Positions 9,423 to 16,817 of a DNA stretch of 61,495 nucleotides are shown here, in pieces. The number at the start of each line of letters is the position of its first letter. Within the stretch, counting starts at the first letter, position 1. The stretch lies in the NCBI GenBank assembly GCA_026195905.1, contig JAPHRE010000003.1:1-61495 (forward strand). Direction: 5' to 3'. The position numbers were made by a program, and so were the translations under genes. A model generated the notes under the pieces. The model saw only the letters and a list, made by a program, of their open reading frames with translations. It was not told the origin of the DNA and made no database searches. Source of the DNA: Pseudopelagicola sp. (lineage in GTDB: Bacteria; Pseudomonadota; Alphaproteobacteria; Rhodobacterales; Rhodobacteraceae).

Positions 9423-10121
9423 TTACGCCGCCTCGCCAATCTCAACAATGACCGGCGCCAACCCTTCAATCTTGCCCTCAAGACGATCCCCGACACACAC
9501 CGGCCCGACGCCAGCGGGCGTGCCGGTCATGATGATATCGCCTGGTCCAAGATGATAATAAAGCGAGAGATTCGCGATGATCGCGGGCACACCATGAATC
9601 ATATCCGCGAGCCGCGCATCTTGTCGCACCTCGCCATTGACCTCGAGATGGATTCGCTGCGCCCCAACTGCGCCAAAGCTTGCGGCCTTGGTAAGCGGGC
9701 CAAGAACCGCCATGCCCTCGCCATCCTTGCCAAGATCCCAAGGACGGCGTTTGTCCTTGGCGGCCTGCTGTAGGTCACGGCGTGTCATATCAAGACCACA
9801 GCCATAGGCATAAATCGCGCCCGCCGCGTCCTGTTCGCTGGCGCGGAAAACCGGCGCGCCGAGGGCGACGACGCATTCCATCTCGTGATGAACGTCCTGC
9901 GATCCCGGCGGATACGGTAGCACCCCGCCACTTTCCAAAACCGCTTGCGGGCTTTTGGTGAAATAGAACGGGGCTTCGCGATCCACCTCGTTGCCCATTT
10001 CCGCCGCGTGCGCCGCATAGTTGCGCCCCACACAGAACACACGGGCCACAGGATACCGGGCGGTTTCGCCCTCAACCGCAAGAGCGTGAATCTTCGGCGG
10101 TTCGAAAAGGTAGCTGGTCAT
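9423..10121 (-). CDS. Fumarylacetoacetate hydrolase family protein
   Basis: A 232-residue FAH-fold enzyme; relatives hydrolyse or decarboxylate beta-diketo and 2-oxo acids such as fumarylpyruvate or oxaloacetate. FCVGRNYAAHAAEMGN, the metal-site HHEMECVVALG, the acidic YGCGLDMTRRDLQ and PGDIIMTGTPAGVGPV are all present. The length fits the short single-domain bacterial branch. GGGAGAGG precedes the ATG. It lies 205 bp downstream of the quinone oxidoreductase on the same strand, separated by an 11-bp repeat cluster. The true substrate is unknown; fumarylpyruvate hydrolase is one possibility. Confidence 0.88.
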   Translation of the reverse strand: MTSYLFEPPKIHALAVEGETARYPVARVFCVGRNYAAHAAEMGNEVDREAPFYFTKSPQAVLESGGVLPYPPGSQDVHHEMECVVALGAPVFRASEQDAAGAIYAYGCGLDMTRRDLQQAAKDKRRPWDLGKDGEGMAVLGPLTKAASFGAVGAQRIHLEVNGEVRQDARLADMIHGVPAIIANLSLYYHLGPGDIIMTGTPAGVGPVCVGDRLEGKIEGLAPVIVEIGEAA

Positions 10122-10270
10122 CGGCCTCTCCCAAATGAGTCGCCCTCGAAAAGGGTCCCTTTCTTAATACCGTCCGACCAGCACGTCCGAAACCTTAACC
10201 ACCCCGAACCGCCCCGGCACGGGCCGCTCTGTGCCCTGCGCGCCCGTCCCGGCTTAAAAACCGCACCACC

Positions 10271-10303
10271 GCGATACAGACGCAATACCGACGCGATACC
10301 GAC
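10271..10303. repeat. 11-bp tandem repeat, copy B (3 units)
   Basis: Three exact-period 11-mers lie in tandem: GCGATACAGAC, GCAATACCGAC and GCGATACCGAC. They start 22 bp after the stop of the quinone oxidoreductase (minus strand). In that gene's direction the units read GTCGGTATCGC, GTCGGTATTGC, GTCTGTATCGC. Related copies are at 1-20 and 23949-23990. Confidence 0.8.
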
Positions 10304-10325
10304 GTGCCGTTCGCGGCCTTCATTC

Positions 10326-11300
10326 CTACGGCACAAGAATCACTTTGCCGACAACCTCGCGGTTAACCAATGCCGACAAGGCACTTCCCGCATCCGCCAA
10401 AGGATAGGCTTTGCTGATCTGCGGGTTTAGCTTTCCCTCTTCGAACCATTTGAAAAGTTGAGAGAAATTTTCTTGATCTGCGTCCGGCTCCATTTTTCGA
10501 AACGCGCCCCAAAAAACACCGACAATCGCACAGCCCTTGAGAAGCGTGAGGTTGACCGCGACCTTCGGGATTTCCCCCGCCGCAAACCCCACAACAAGCG
10601 CGCGACCGCCCCAAGCCATTGATCTTAAACAGGTTTCGAACAGATCTCCGCCGACCGGATCGTAAAACACATCGACCCCGCGCCCCTTGGTGATCTCCTT
10701 GATCCGCCCCCGCAACTCTTCTTGCGCATAGTTGATCCCATAATCCGCCCCGGCCCGCTTGGCCGCATCAAGTTTTTCCTGTGACGACGCCGCCGCAATC
10801 ACCGTCGCGCCCATCGCCTTACCGATCTCGACCGCCGCCAATCCAACGCCGCCCCCGGCCCCCAAAACAAGCAAGGTTTCGCCCTTTGCAAGGTTCGCCC
10901 GCTGTTTCAAAGCATGCATGGAGGTTCCGTAAGTCATTGTGAAACCAGCAGCAATTTTCGAAGGCATGGCTTCGGGGCGTGGCATGATTGCGTCTTGATC
11001 GACGACGATTTGCTCGGCATAGCCTCCGGTTAGCGCCATCGTCATGACCGTGTCGCCGGGGCGAAAATCCGTCACCCCATCGCCCACCGCATCGACAACC
11101 CCGGCAACCTCGCCCCCCGGCGTGAACGGTAGCTCGGCCTTGAATTGATACTTATTCTGAATAATGAGGGATTCCGGGAAGTTAACCCCACAGGCCTCAA
11201 CCCGTATCCGCACCTGCCCCGAACGCGGCTCTGGCGCATCTACCTCCCGAAGCTGCAAGAGATCCGGCGGCCCGAATTCTTCACATAGTATGGCCTTCAT
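10326..11300 (-). CDS. NADPH:quinone oxidoreductase-type MDR enzyme
   Basis: A 324-residue zinc-free medium-chain reductase. Residues 1-125 form the catalytic domain (MKAILCEEFGPPDLLQL, CGVNFPESL, PGGEVAGVVDAVG) without the cysteine ligands of zinc alcohol dehydrogenases. A Rossmann domain begins at LVLGAGGGVGLAAVEIG (residues 145-161), and YDPVGGDLFE is typical of the quinone reductase group. GGGGAGG lies upstream of the ATG at 11300; the longer reading is rejected because it runs into the divergent promoter. It probably reduces an alpha,beta-unsaturated carbonyl or quinone. It diverges from the alcohol dehydrogenase at 11471. Confidence 0.88.
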   Translation of the reverse strand: MKAILCEEFGPPDLLQLREVDAPEPRSGQVRIRVEACGVNFPESLIIQNKYQFKAELPFTPGGEVAGVVDAVGDGVTDFRPGDTVMTMALTGGYAEQIVVDQDAIMPRPEAMPSKIAAGFTMTYGTSMHALKQRANLAKGETLLVLGAGGGVGLAAVEIGKAMGATVIAAASSQEKLDAAKRAGADYGINYAQEELRGRIKEITKGRGVDVFYDPVGGDLFETCLRSMAWGGRALVVGFAAGEIPKVAVNLTLLKGCAIVGVFWGAFRKMEPDADQENFSQLFKWFEEGKLNPQISKAYPLADAGSALSALVNREVVGKVILVP

Positions 11301-11470
11301 GGCGTATCCTCCCCTGCTTGTCCTGCGGTCAAACGCTGCATTAACTTTATCACCACAGATCCAAAATATTATCCTGATCCTCTTCCGGGACACTGCGTCA
11401 CAATCAAATATTCCCTTTTCTCCACTGCCGCTTTCGCGCCAAGATGAGGCAAAATCGGAGGAAAGATCGC

Positions 11471-12553
11471 ATGAAAACCATCAAAGCTGCCGTATGTCAC
11501 GAATACGGCGCGCCTCTTGTCATTGAGGATATCCATCTCGCCCCTCCCGCAACGGGAGAAGTTGAGGTCACGCTCGACGCGGTGTCGATCTGTCATTCCG
11601 ACATTTCCTATTGGGAAGGGAAGTTTGGCGGCTCCCTGCCCGCGGTCTATGGCCACGAGGCCGCCGGTCACATCACCGAGGTCGGCCCCGGCGTGAAAGG
11701 GTTTGAGCCAGGCGACCACGTGATTGTCACCCTCATTCGCGCCTGCGGCAGTTGCCCCAATTGCGGGTCGGGCAAGCCAACGATCTGCACCACACCACAC
11801 GACCAGACCGCCCACCCGCTCACCACCACGGAGGGCGACAAAATCATGCAGGCAATGGATTGCGGTGCGTTTGCAGAGAAAGTCGTCGTCGACACCAGCC
11901 AGATTGTGAAAATCCCCGCAGACATGCCCAAGGAATGCGCCGCCCTCATCAGTTGCGGCGTCATCACAGGCGTCGGAGCCGTCGTCAACGCCGCCAAACT
12001 GCGCACTGGCGAAGATGTCGTGGTCATCGGTGCGGGCGGCATCGGCCTCAATGCCATTCAAGGTGCCCGCCTCGCTGGTGCCCGCCGGATCGTCGCCGTT
12101 GACATGGTCCCGGAAAAACTTGAAATCGCAAAGGACTTCGGCGCGACCGACGCGGTTCTTGCCAGCGATGCAAAACCTTGGCGACATGCGATAAAGAGCC
12201 TTGGCAAGAAGGCCGATGCCGTCATCGTCACGGTCGGCGCGATTCAGGCGTATGATTCCGCCCCCCGCTACCTTGCTACAGGTGGGCGTATTGTCATGGT
12301 CGGCATGCCCGCAGCGGGTCAAGCGGCGCAATACGAACCTCTTATAATGTCAGATGGCGGGCAAAGCATTGTCGGCTCCAAAATGGGCGACACAGTGATC
12401 AAGCGCGATATTCCGTGGATGGTCGATCTCTATCAGCAAGGCCGCCTCAAGCTTGATGAGCTTATTTCCGGGCGCTGGACACTGGAGCAGGTCAACGAGG
12501 CCATCGCCGACACCAAGACCGGCGCTGCCAAGCGAAACGTCATCCGGTTTTAA
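11471..12553 (+). CDS. Zinc-dependent alcohol dehydrogenase
   Basis: A 360-residue MDR alcohol dehydrogenase. Catalytic zinc ligands C41 (ICHSD) and H62-E63 (GHEAAG) are present, and the structural-zinc lobe is complete with C92, C95, C98 and C106 in CGSCPNCGSGKPTIC. The NAD-binding motif VVIGAGGIGLNAIQGARLAG and the acidic residue at the end of the next strand (VAVDM) point to NAD rather than NADP. GGAGG sits ahead of the ATG at 11471; a start 27 bases upstream lacks a site. A strong terminator closes the gene, so it is probably transcribed separately from maoC. The alcohol substrate is unknown. Confidence 0.92.
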   Translation: MKTIKAAVCHEYGAPLVIEDIHLAPPATGEVEVTLDAVSICHSDISYWEGKFGGSLPAVYGHEAAGHITEVGPGVKGFEPGDHVIVTLIRACGSCPNCGSGKPTICTTPHDQTAHPLTTTEGDKIMQAMDCGAFAEKVVVDTSQIVKIPADMPKECAALISCGVITGVGAVVNAAKLRTGEDVVVIGAGGIGLNAIQGARLAGARRIVAVDMVPEKLEIAKDFGATDAVLASDAKPWRHAIKSLGKKADAVIVTVGAIQAYDSAPRYLATGGRIVMVGMPAAGQAAQYEPLIMSDGGQSIVGSKMGDTVIKRDIPWMVDLYQQGRLKLDELISGRWTLEQVNEAIADTKTGAAKRNVIRF

Positions 12554-12579
12554 TGCGTCCACGATCAGAAACAAACACC

Positions 12580-12607
12580 GCCTGCCCCTTTGCGGGGCAG
12601 GCTTTTT
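12580..12607 (+). terminator. Rho-independent terminator after the alcohol dehydrogenase
   Basis: GCCTGCCCC and GGGGCAGGC form a perfect 9-bp stem around TTTGC, followed by TTTTT. It lies 26 bp past the stop codon. Confidence 0.9.
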
Positions 12608-12682
12608 CATGCTCAGGACGTCGGAAAACGCCAACATACTTGACAGAATGTTTTTTTGAGCCTTCACTGCGAGTCCGTAAAA

Positions 12683-12701
12683 TGTGGAATTTAATTCCAC
12701 A
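12683..12701. promoter_or_regulatory. Operator-like palindrome upstream of maoC
   Basis: TGTGGAATT-T-AATTCCACA is a perfect 9-bp inverted repeat around one base, 55 bp before the maoC-type start. The core TGGAATT/AATTCCA is shared with the palindrome at 13250-13261 before the thiolase. A possible -35 element TTGACA lies at 12640, but no good -10 is obvious. The binding protein is unknown. Confidence 0.5.
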
Positions 12702-12755
12702 ATGCAGAATTTATCGCGGGAGGAAATCTCCCCCAAGTCAGGGAAGGTATGTGTC

Positions 12756-13217
12756 ATGATTGCTGTCGTGCAGGATCTCAAAGACAGTGTCGGTATCGAG
12801 ATCGGGCTATCATCATGGATCACGATCGACCAAGCCATGATCGACGCTTTCGCAGCGGTGACAGGGGATCACCAATTCATTCACACAGACCCGAAAGCCG
12901 CTGAACTAACCTCGCTTGGCGGCACCATCGCACATGGTTTCCTTATCCTCTCATTGCTGCCCAAAATGATCCAAGACTGCGCCATGCAGCCAAGAACGCA
13001 GAGCACTGGCGTCAACTATGGGCTTGACGACGTGCGCTTTGTCGCGCCCGTGCCGGTCGGAGCCCGTATCCGGGGTCGGTTTGTGCTCAACGATTATGTC
13101 GAACCGCACCCCGGCGTGCGCAAGCTATGCTGGGACGTGACGGTCGAAATCGAGGGCAAGGAAAAACCAGCACTCGTTGCCAAATGGCGCGCACTGCGCG
13201 TCGAGCGCAAAAGCTGA
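12756..13217 (+). CDS. MaoC-family (R)-specific enoyl-CoA hydratase-like protein
   Basis: A 153-residue single hot-dog-fold protein of the MaoC family, which hydrates trans-2-enoyl-CoA thioesters. The hydratase signature is intact: D38 and H43 in [11 protein letters not shown], then [15 protein letters not shown], where the loop binds the thioester. [20 protein letters not shown] also matches. The start is the ATG at 12756 with AGGGAAGG ahead of it; an in-frame start 72 bases upstream would begin inside the palindrome at 12683. It precedes the thiolase by 62 bp on the same strand, so the pair may act on one acyl-CoA. Confidence 0.88.
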   Translation: MIAVVQDLKDSVGIEIGLSSWITIDQAMIDAFAAVTGDHQFIHTDPKAAELTSLGGTIAHGFLILSLLPKMIQDCAMQPRTQSTGVNYGLDDVRFVAPVPVGARIRGRFVLNDYVEPHPGVRKLCWDVTVEIEGKEKPALVAKWRALRVERKS

Positions 13218-13249
13218 TCGACGAAACAAGCTTAAACCACCACACTAAA

Positions 13250-13261
13250 TTGGAATTCCAA
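13250..13261. promoter_or_regulatory. Palindrome upstream of the thiolase
   Basis: TTGGAATTCCAA is a perfect 12-bp palindrome 18 bp before the thiolase ATG. It resembles the larger palindrome at 12683-12701 (shared TGGAATT half). It may be a second site for the same regulator or coincidence. Confidence 0.35.
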
Positions 13262-13279
13262 AACGGGAGGAGACCCCCT

Positions 13280-14482
13280 ATGCGGGACGCTGTAATCGTA
13301 TCAACCGCACGCACGCCGATCGGCAAAGCCTATCGCGGTGCGTTCAACAATACCCAAGCCCAAGCCTTGATCGGCCATGCCGTCGGCCACGCGGTAAACC
13401 GCGCCGGGCTTGACGGGCCCGAAGTTCAAGATTGCATCATCGGCAGCGCCCTTCAGCAGGGCTCAAGCGGCGGCAATATCGGGCGGCAAGCCGTGATCCG
13501 CGCCGGGCTTCCGGTGACTGTCGCGGGCATGTCCCTCGACCGGCAATGTGCCAGCGGCATGATGGCGATTGCGACGGCTGCCAAACAAGTCATCCTCGAT
13601 GGGATGGACGTTGCGGTTGGCGGCGGCGTCGAGTCGATCTCGCTCGTTCAAAATCAAAACATGCGCACGGATCGCGCCGCAGACCCGTGGATCAAGGACC
13701 ACAAGCCATCACTCTACATGAGCATGCTTGAAACCGCCGAGATCGTGGCGGACCGCTACGGCGTCACACGCGAAGACCAGGATGCCTACGCGCTTCAGTC
13801 ACAGCAACGCACAGCCGCCGCCCAAGCCGCCGGCAAGTTCGATGATGAGATCGTAGCAATGACAACCTCGATGGGCGTCATGGACAAGGACACCAAAGAG
13901 ATTTCATTCCACGAGGTGACCCTTGATAAAGATGAGGGCAACCGCCCCTCGACAACGCTTGAAAGCCTCGCGGGATTGCAGCCAGTGTTTAAGGACGGCC
14001 AAGTCATCAAAGAAGGCCAACACATCACCGCTGGCAACGCCTCACAGCTCTCGGATGGCGCTTCGGCCAGTGTTCTCATGGAGGCCACGCTCGCCGAGAA
14101 ACGCGGGTTAGAGCCTTTGGGGCGCTACGTTGGTGTCATGGCAGCCGGGTTAGAGCCGGACGAAATGGGCATTGGCCCTATCTACGCGGTGCCCAAACTC
14201 CTTGAGGCGCACGGGCTGAAAATGGACGATATCGGCCTTTGGGAACTCAACGAAGCCTTCGCCAGCCAGGTGCTTCATTCAGCACGCGCGCTTGGCATTC
14301 CAAACGAGGTTCTCAACGTCAATGGCGGGGCAATCTCCGTCGGGCACCCCTATGGCATGTCAGGTGCACGTATGGTCGGTCACGCCCTTATCGAAGGCAA
14401 ACGGCGCGGGGCGAAATACGTTGTCTGCACCATGTGTGTCGGCGGCGGTATGGGCGCTGCGGGTCTTTTCGAAGTCCTCTGA
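13280..14482 (+). CDS. Acetyl-CoA acetyltransferase / 3-ketoacyl-CoA thiolase
   Basis: A 400-residue thiolase that cleaves a 3-ketoacyl-CoA or condenses two acyl-CoAs. The acylated cysteine is C90 in LDRQCASGM; the proton-shuttling NEAF, the histidine in [14 protein letters not shown] and the second cysteine in [13 protein letters not shown] are all present. GGGAGGAG precedes the ATG at 13280; a longer reading overlaps maoC and is not supported. It is a close paralogue of the thiolase at 54911, with near-identical N-termini ([17 protein letters not shown]). Its neighbours suggest the terminal step of the acyl-CoA pathway in this region, comparable to PimB. Confidence 0.92.
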   Translation: MRDAVIVSTARTPIGKAYRGAFNNTQAQALIGHAVGHAVNRAGLDGPEVQDCIIGSALQQGSSGGNIGRQAVIRAGLPVTVAGMSLDRQCASGMMAIATAAKQVILDGMDVAVGGGVESISLVQNQNMRTDRAADPWIKDHKPSLYMSMLETAEIVADRYGVTREDQDAYALQSQQRTAAAQAAGKFDDEIVAMTTSMGVMDKDTKEISFHEVTLDKDEGNRPSTTLESLAGLQPVFKDGQVIKEGQHITAGNASQLSDGASASVLMEATLAEKRGLEPLGRYVGVMAAGLEPDEMGIGPIYAVPKLLEAHGLKMDDIGLWELNEAFASQVLHSARALGIPNEVLNVNGGAISVGHPYGMSGARMVGHALIEGKRRGAKYVVCTMCVGGGMGAAGLFEVL

Positions 14483-14505
14483 CGACATCGCGTCAGCACA
14501 ATGAA

Positions 14506-14534
14506 AAACGCCCCCGCACTTGACGGGGGCGTTT
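14506..14534. terminator. Bidirectional terminator between thiolase and acyl-CoA dehydrogenase
   Basis: AAACGCCCCCG and CGGGGGCGTTT form a perfect 11-bp stem around CACTTGA. It lies between two convergent genes and has T-rich sequence to the right and A-rich (T on the minus strand) to the left, so it can end both transcripts. Confidence 0.88.
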
Positions 14535-14554
14535 GCTTTTACGGGCAGAGCCGA

Positions 14555-15625
14555 TCAGGCTGCATAGCTTTGCATGACTTCACTCAGGCATTGATCCGTA
14601 TCCCCAAGCTGCGCATCAAGCATGATCAGGCGCTTGCCATAATGTGAGACGGAATATTCCCACGTCATTGCGATACCGCCATGCATCTGGATCGCCTCCT
14701 CGGCCACAAGCCGCGCCGCGCGCCCGATGAGGTTTTTCGCCATCGCAATCTTGAGCGTGGCATCGTCCTCGCCAAGGCTGGCCGCTGCATTGATGGTGAT
14801 CGACCGCGCCTGCTCGATTTCTGTCAGGAGGTCTACTGTGCGGTGCTGAAGAACCTGAAACGTCCCAATCGGACGGCCAAACTGTTTGCGGGTCTTGAGG
14901 TAGTCCACAAGCACCTCATAGGTCGTCTCCATCGCGCCAACGGCTTCGGCACATAGAGCAAGACGTCCGGCATTGACCGCGTCCTGAACCGCTGTGCTTG
15001 CATCCGCAAGGAGGAGTGTTGCCGGGGCGTCTTCTAGAAGCACCTCTGCCGCACCGCCGCCGTCAATCATGCCATAGTCGACAACATTGGCCTCTTTCGC
15101 CGCGACCGAGAAGATCGCGGGCACCCCGTCAAGATTGGCCAGAACAAGGATCAAATCCGCGTCCTGCCCGCCATAAACAGCGCTCTTGCGTCCGTTGAGA
15201 ACATAGCCATCGCCCGATGCTGCCGCCGTCGTGGCAATGTTGTCGAGATCGTAGGCCGCGTCGATCTCACCAAGGCCAACCGCATATCGCGTTTCGCCAC
15301 TGACAAGCGTCTCCATATCCGCACCTGCCGCCCCAAGAAGACGCGCCGCCATCAACGTGCCAAGGAACGGTTCCGGGCATAGCGCCTTGCCCAGCGCCTC
15401 AAACACGACCGTGATATCGAAACCGGCCCCGCCGAACCCGCCCTGCTCTTCCGGCACAAGCGCCCCGGCGATACCAAGGTCGGTCATCGCGGACCATTTT
15501 GCGGGATCGTGAAACGGTGCCTCGTAGGCAACCGCGTTACGGGTTTCCATGCCATACTGATCCGCAAGATATCGGTTCAGTGTATCCGCCAACATCTGGC
15601 GGTCTTCTGTCAGATCAAAGTTCAT
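14555..15625 (-). CDS. Acyl-CoA dehydrogenase, small subunit type (PimD-like)
   Basis: A 356-residue acyl-CoA dehydrogenase, shorter than ordinary members and resembling the small subunit of pimeloyl-CoA dehydrogenase. MNFDLTEDRQMLADTLNRYL starts the helical N-domain; GALVPEEQGGFGGAGFD and GKALCPEPFLGTL follow. The C-domain has TRKQFGRPIGTFQVLQHR (FAD/dimer contact) and QMHGGIAMTWEYSVSHYGKR. I do not see the usual YEGT-type catalytic glutamate. One base separates it from the large subunit upstream, which supports a heteromeric enzyme. The substrate is inferred only from the cluster. Confidence 0.85.
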   Translation of the reverse strand: MNFDLTEDRQMLADTLNRYLADQYGMETRNAVAYEAPFHDPAKWSAMTDLGIAGALVPEEQGGFGGAGFDITVVFEALGKALCPEPFLGTLMAARLLGAAGADMETLVSGETRYAVGLGEIDAAYDLDNIATTAAASGDGYVLNGRKSAVYGGQDADLILVLANLDGVPAIFSVAAKEANVVDYGMIDGGGAAEVLLEDAPATLLLADASTAVQDAVNAGRLALCAEAVGAMETTYEVLVDYLKTRKQFGRPIGTFQVLQHRTVDLLTEIEQARSITINAAASLGEDDATLKIAMAKNLIGRAARLVAEEAIQMHGGIAMTWEYSVSHYGKRLIMLDAQLGDTDQCLSEVMQSYAA

Positions 15626-15626
15626 C

Positions 15627-16817
15627 TCAAAGCTCCAACATGGTCTTGGTCAGGATGTTGCGCTGAATCTCGTTCGACCCGCCGAAAATCGACGTCTTAC
15701 GATTGTTGAAATAGCGCGCGGCGTTTTTGGCCGTATCCGGCGGCGAAAGCGCAAGATTGCCATCGGTCACAGCGCCGGGGAAGGGGGCCGCCGAAGGACC
15801 AAGCGCCCGACGCGCCAGATCGCGTAGCTCTTGATTGATGACGGTCCCTTTGATTTTAAGGATCGAGGTTTCCGGCCCCGGATGCCCCTGTTTCTGGGCC
15901 TGAAAGAGCATCCGAAGATTGGTAATCTTCATCGCCTCAAGATCAATCTCCACCTGCGCGATACGCGCCGCAAAGAGCGGGTCTTGGATCAACGGCCGTC
16001 CATTGCGACGCACTCTGCGCGCCAGCGCCTTGACCTCTTCCAATGCCTGCATTGAGCTTCCGACGCCCGCGATATTCGTGCGCTCGTGGGTCAGCAGGAA
16101 CTTGGCGATGGTCCACCCCTGATTTTCCTCGCCCACAAGATTCTCGACCGGCACACGCACATCCGTAAAGAACACCTCGTTGACCTCATATCCCCCTTCA
16201 ATAAGGCGGATCGGGCGCATTTCGATGCCCGGCGTATCGAGATCGACGAGCACAAAGCTAATGCCCTCCTGCGGTTTACAATCAAATTTTGTCCGCACCA
16301 GGCAGAAAATCTTGTTCGCAAACTGGCCAAGCGTGGTCCAGGTTTTTTGTCCATTTATGACATAGTGGTCGCCCTCCCGGTCTGCACGGGTCTTGAGCGA
16401 TGCAAGATCCGATCCCGCACCCGGTTCCGAATACCCCTGACACCACCAATCCTCTGCTGACAGGATGCCCGGCAAAACGTCTTTTTTCTGACGCTCATTG
16501 CCGAAGGTCTGAATCACAGGGCCAAGCATAGCGAGGCCAAAAGGCACGATACGCGGAGCATGGAAGCGGTTGCATTCAACCTCGAAGATATGGCGCTGCA
16601 CCGGGGTCCAGCCGGGGCCGCCGTATTCCTTGGGCCATGTGGTCGCGAGCCACCCCTTGGCCGACAGGATACGATGCCATTCCTGCAACATATCGCCGGT
16701 CAAGTCGCCTCCGGCACGCACCGCCGCAGCAATATGGTCGGGCAGACTCGTCTTAAGGAAGTCGCGCACTTCCTGTTCAAAAGCGCGCTCTTCAGGGGAA
16801 TAGGACAGATCCATCAT
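15627..16817 (-). CDS. Acyl-CoA dehydrogenase, large subunit type (PimC-like)
   Basis: A 396-residue acyl-CoA dehydrogenase with the FAD and substrate loop CQGYSEPGAGSDLASL, KTWTTLGQFA and the C-terminal IFGGSNEIQRNI. The last segment has FGGS where medium-chain enzymes carry YEGT, so the base that takes the alpha proton must lie elsewhere, as in the pimeloyl-CoA and steroid-type branch. Two ATGs are adjacent (16817 and 16814); GGAGG is better spaced for the second. It touches the stop of the upstream fadB-type gene (TGATG), so it is translationally coupled. With the next gene it forms a large/small pair. Confidence 0.88.
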   Translation of the reverse strand: MMDLSYSPEERAFEQEVRDFLKTSLPDHIAAAVRAGGDLTGDMLQEWHRILSAKGWLATTWPKEYGGPGWTPVQRHIFEVECNRFHAPRIVPFGLAMLGPVIQTFGNERQKKDVLPGILSAEDWWCQGYSEPGAGSDLASLKTRADREGDHYVINGQKTWTTLGQFANKIFCLVRTKFDCKPQEGISFVLVDLDTPGIEMRPIRLIEGGYEVNEVFFTDVRVPVENLVGEENQGWTIAKFLLTHERTNIAGVGSSMQALEEVKALARRVRRNGRPLIQDPLFAARIAQVEIDLEAMKITNLRMLFQAQKQGHPGPETSILKIKGTVINQELRDLARRALGPSAAPFPGAVTDGNLALSPPDTAKNAARYFNNRKTSIFGGSNEIQRNILTKTMLEL

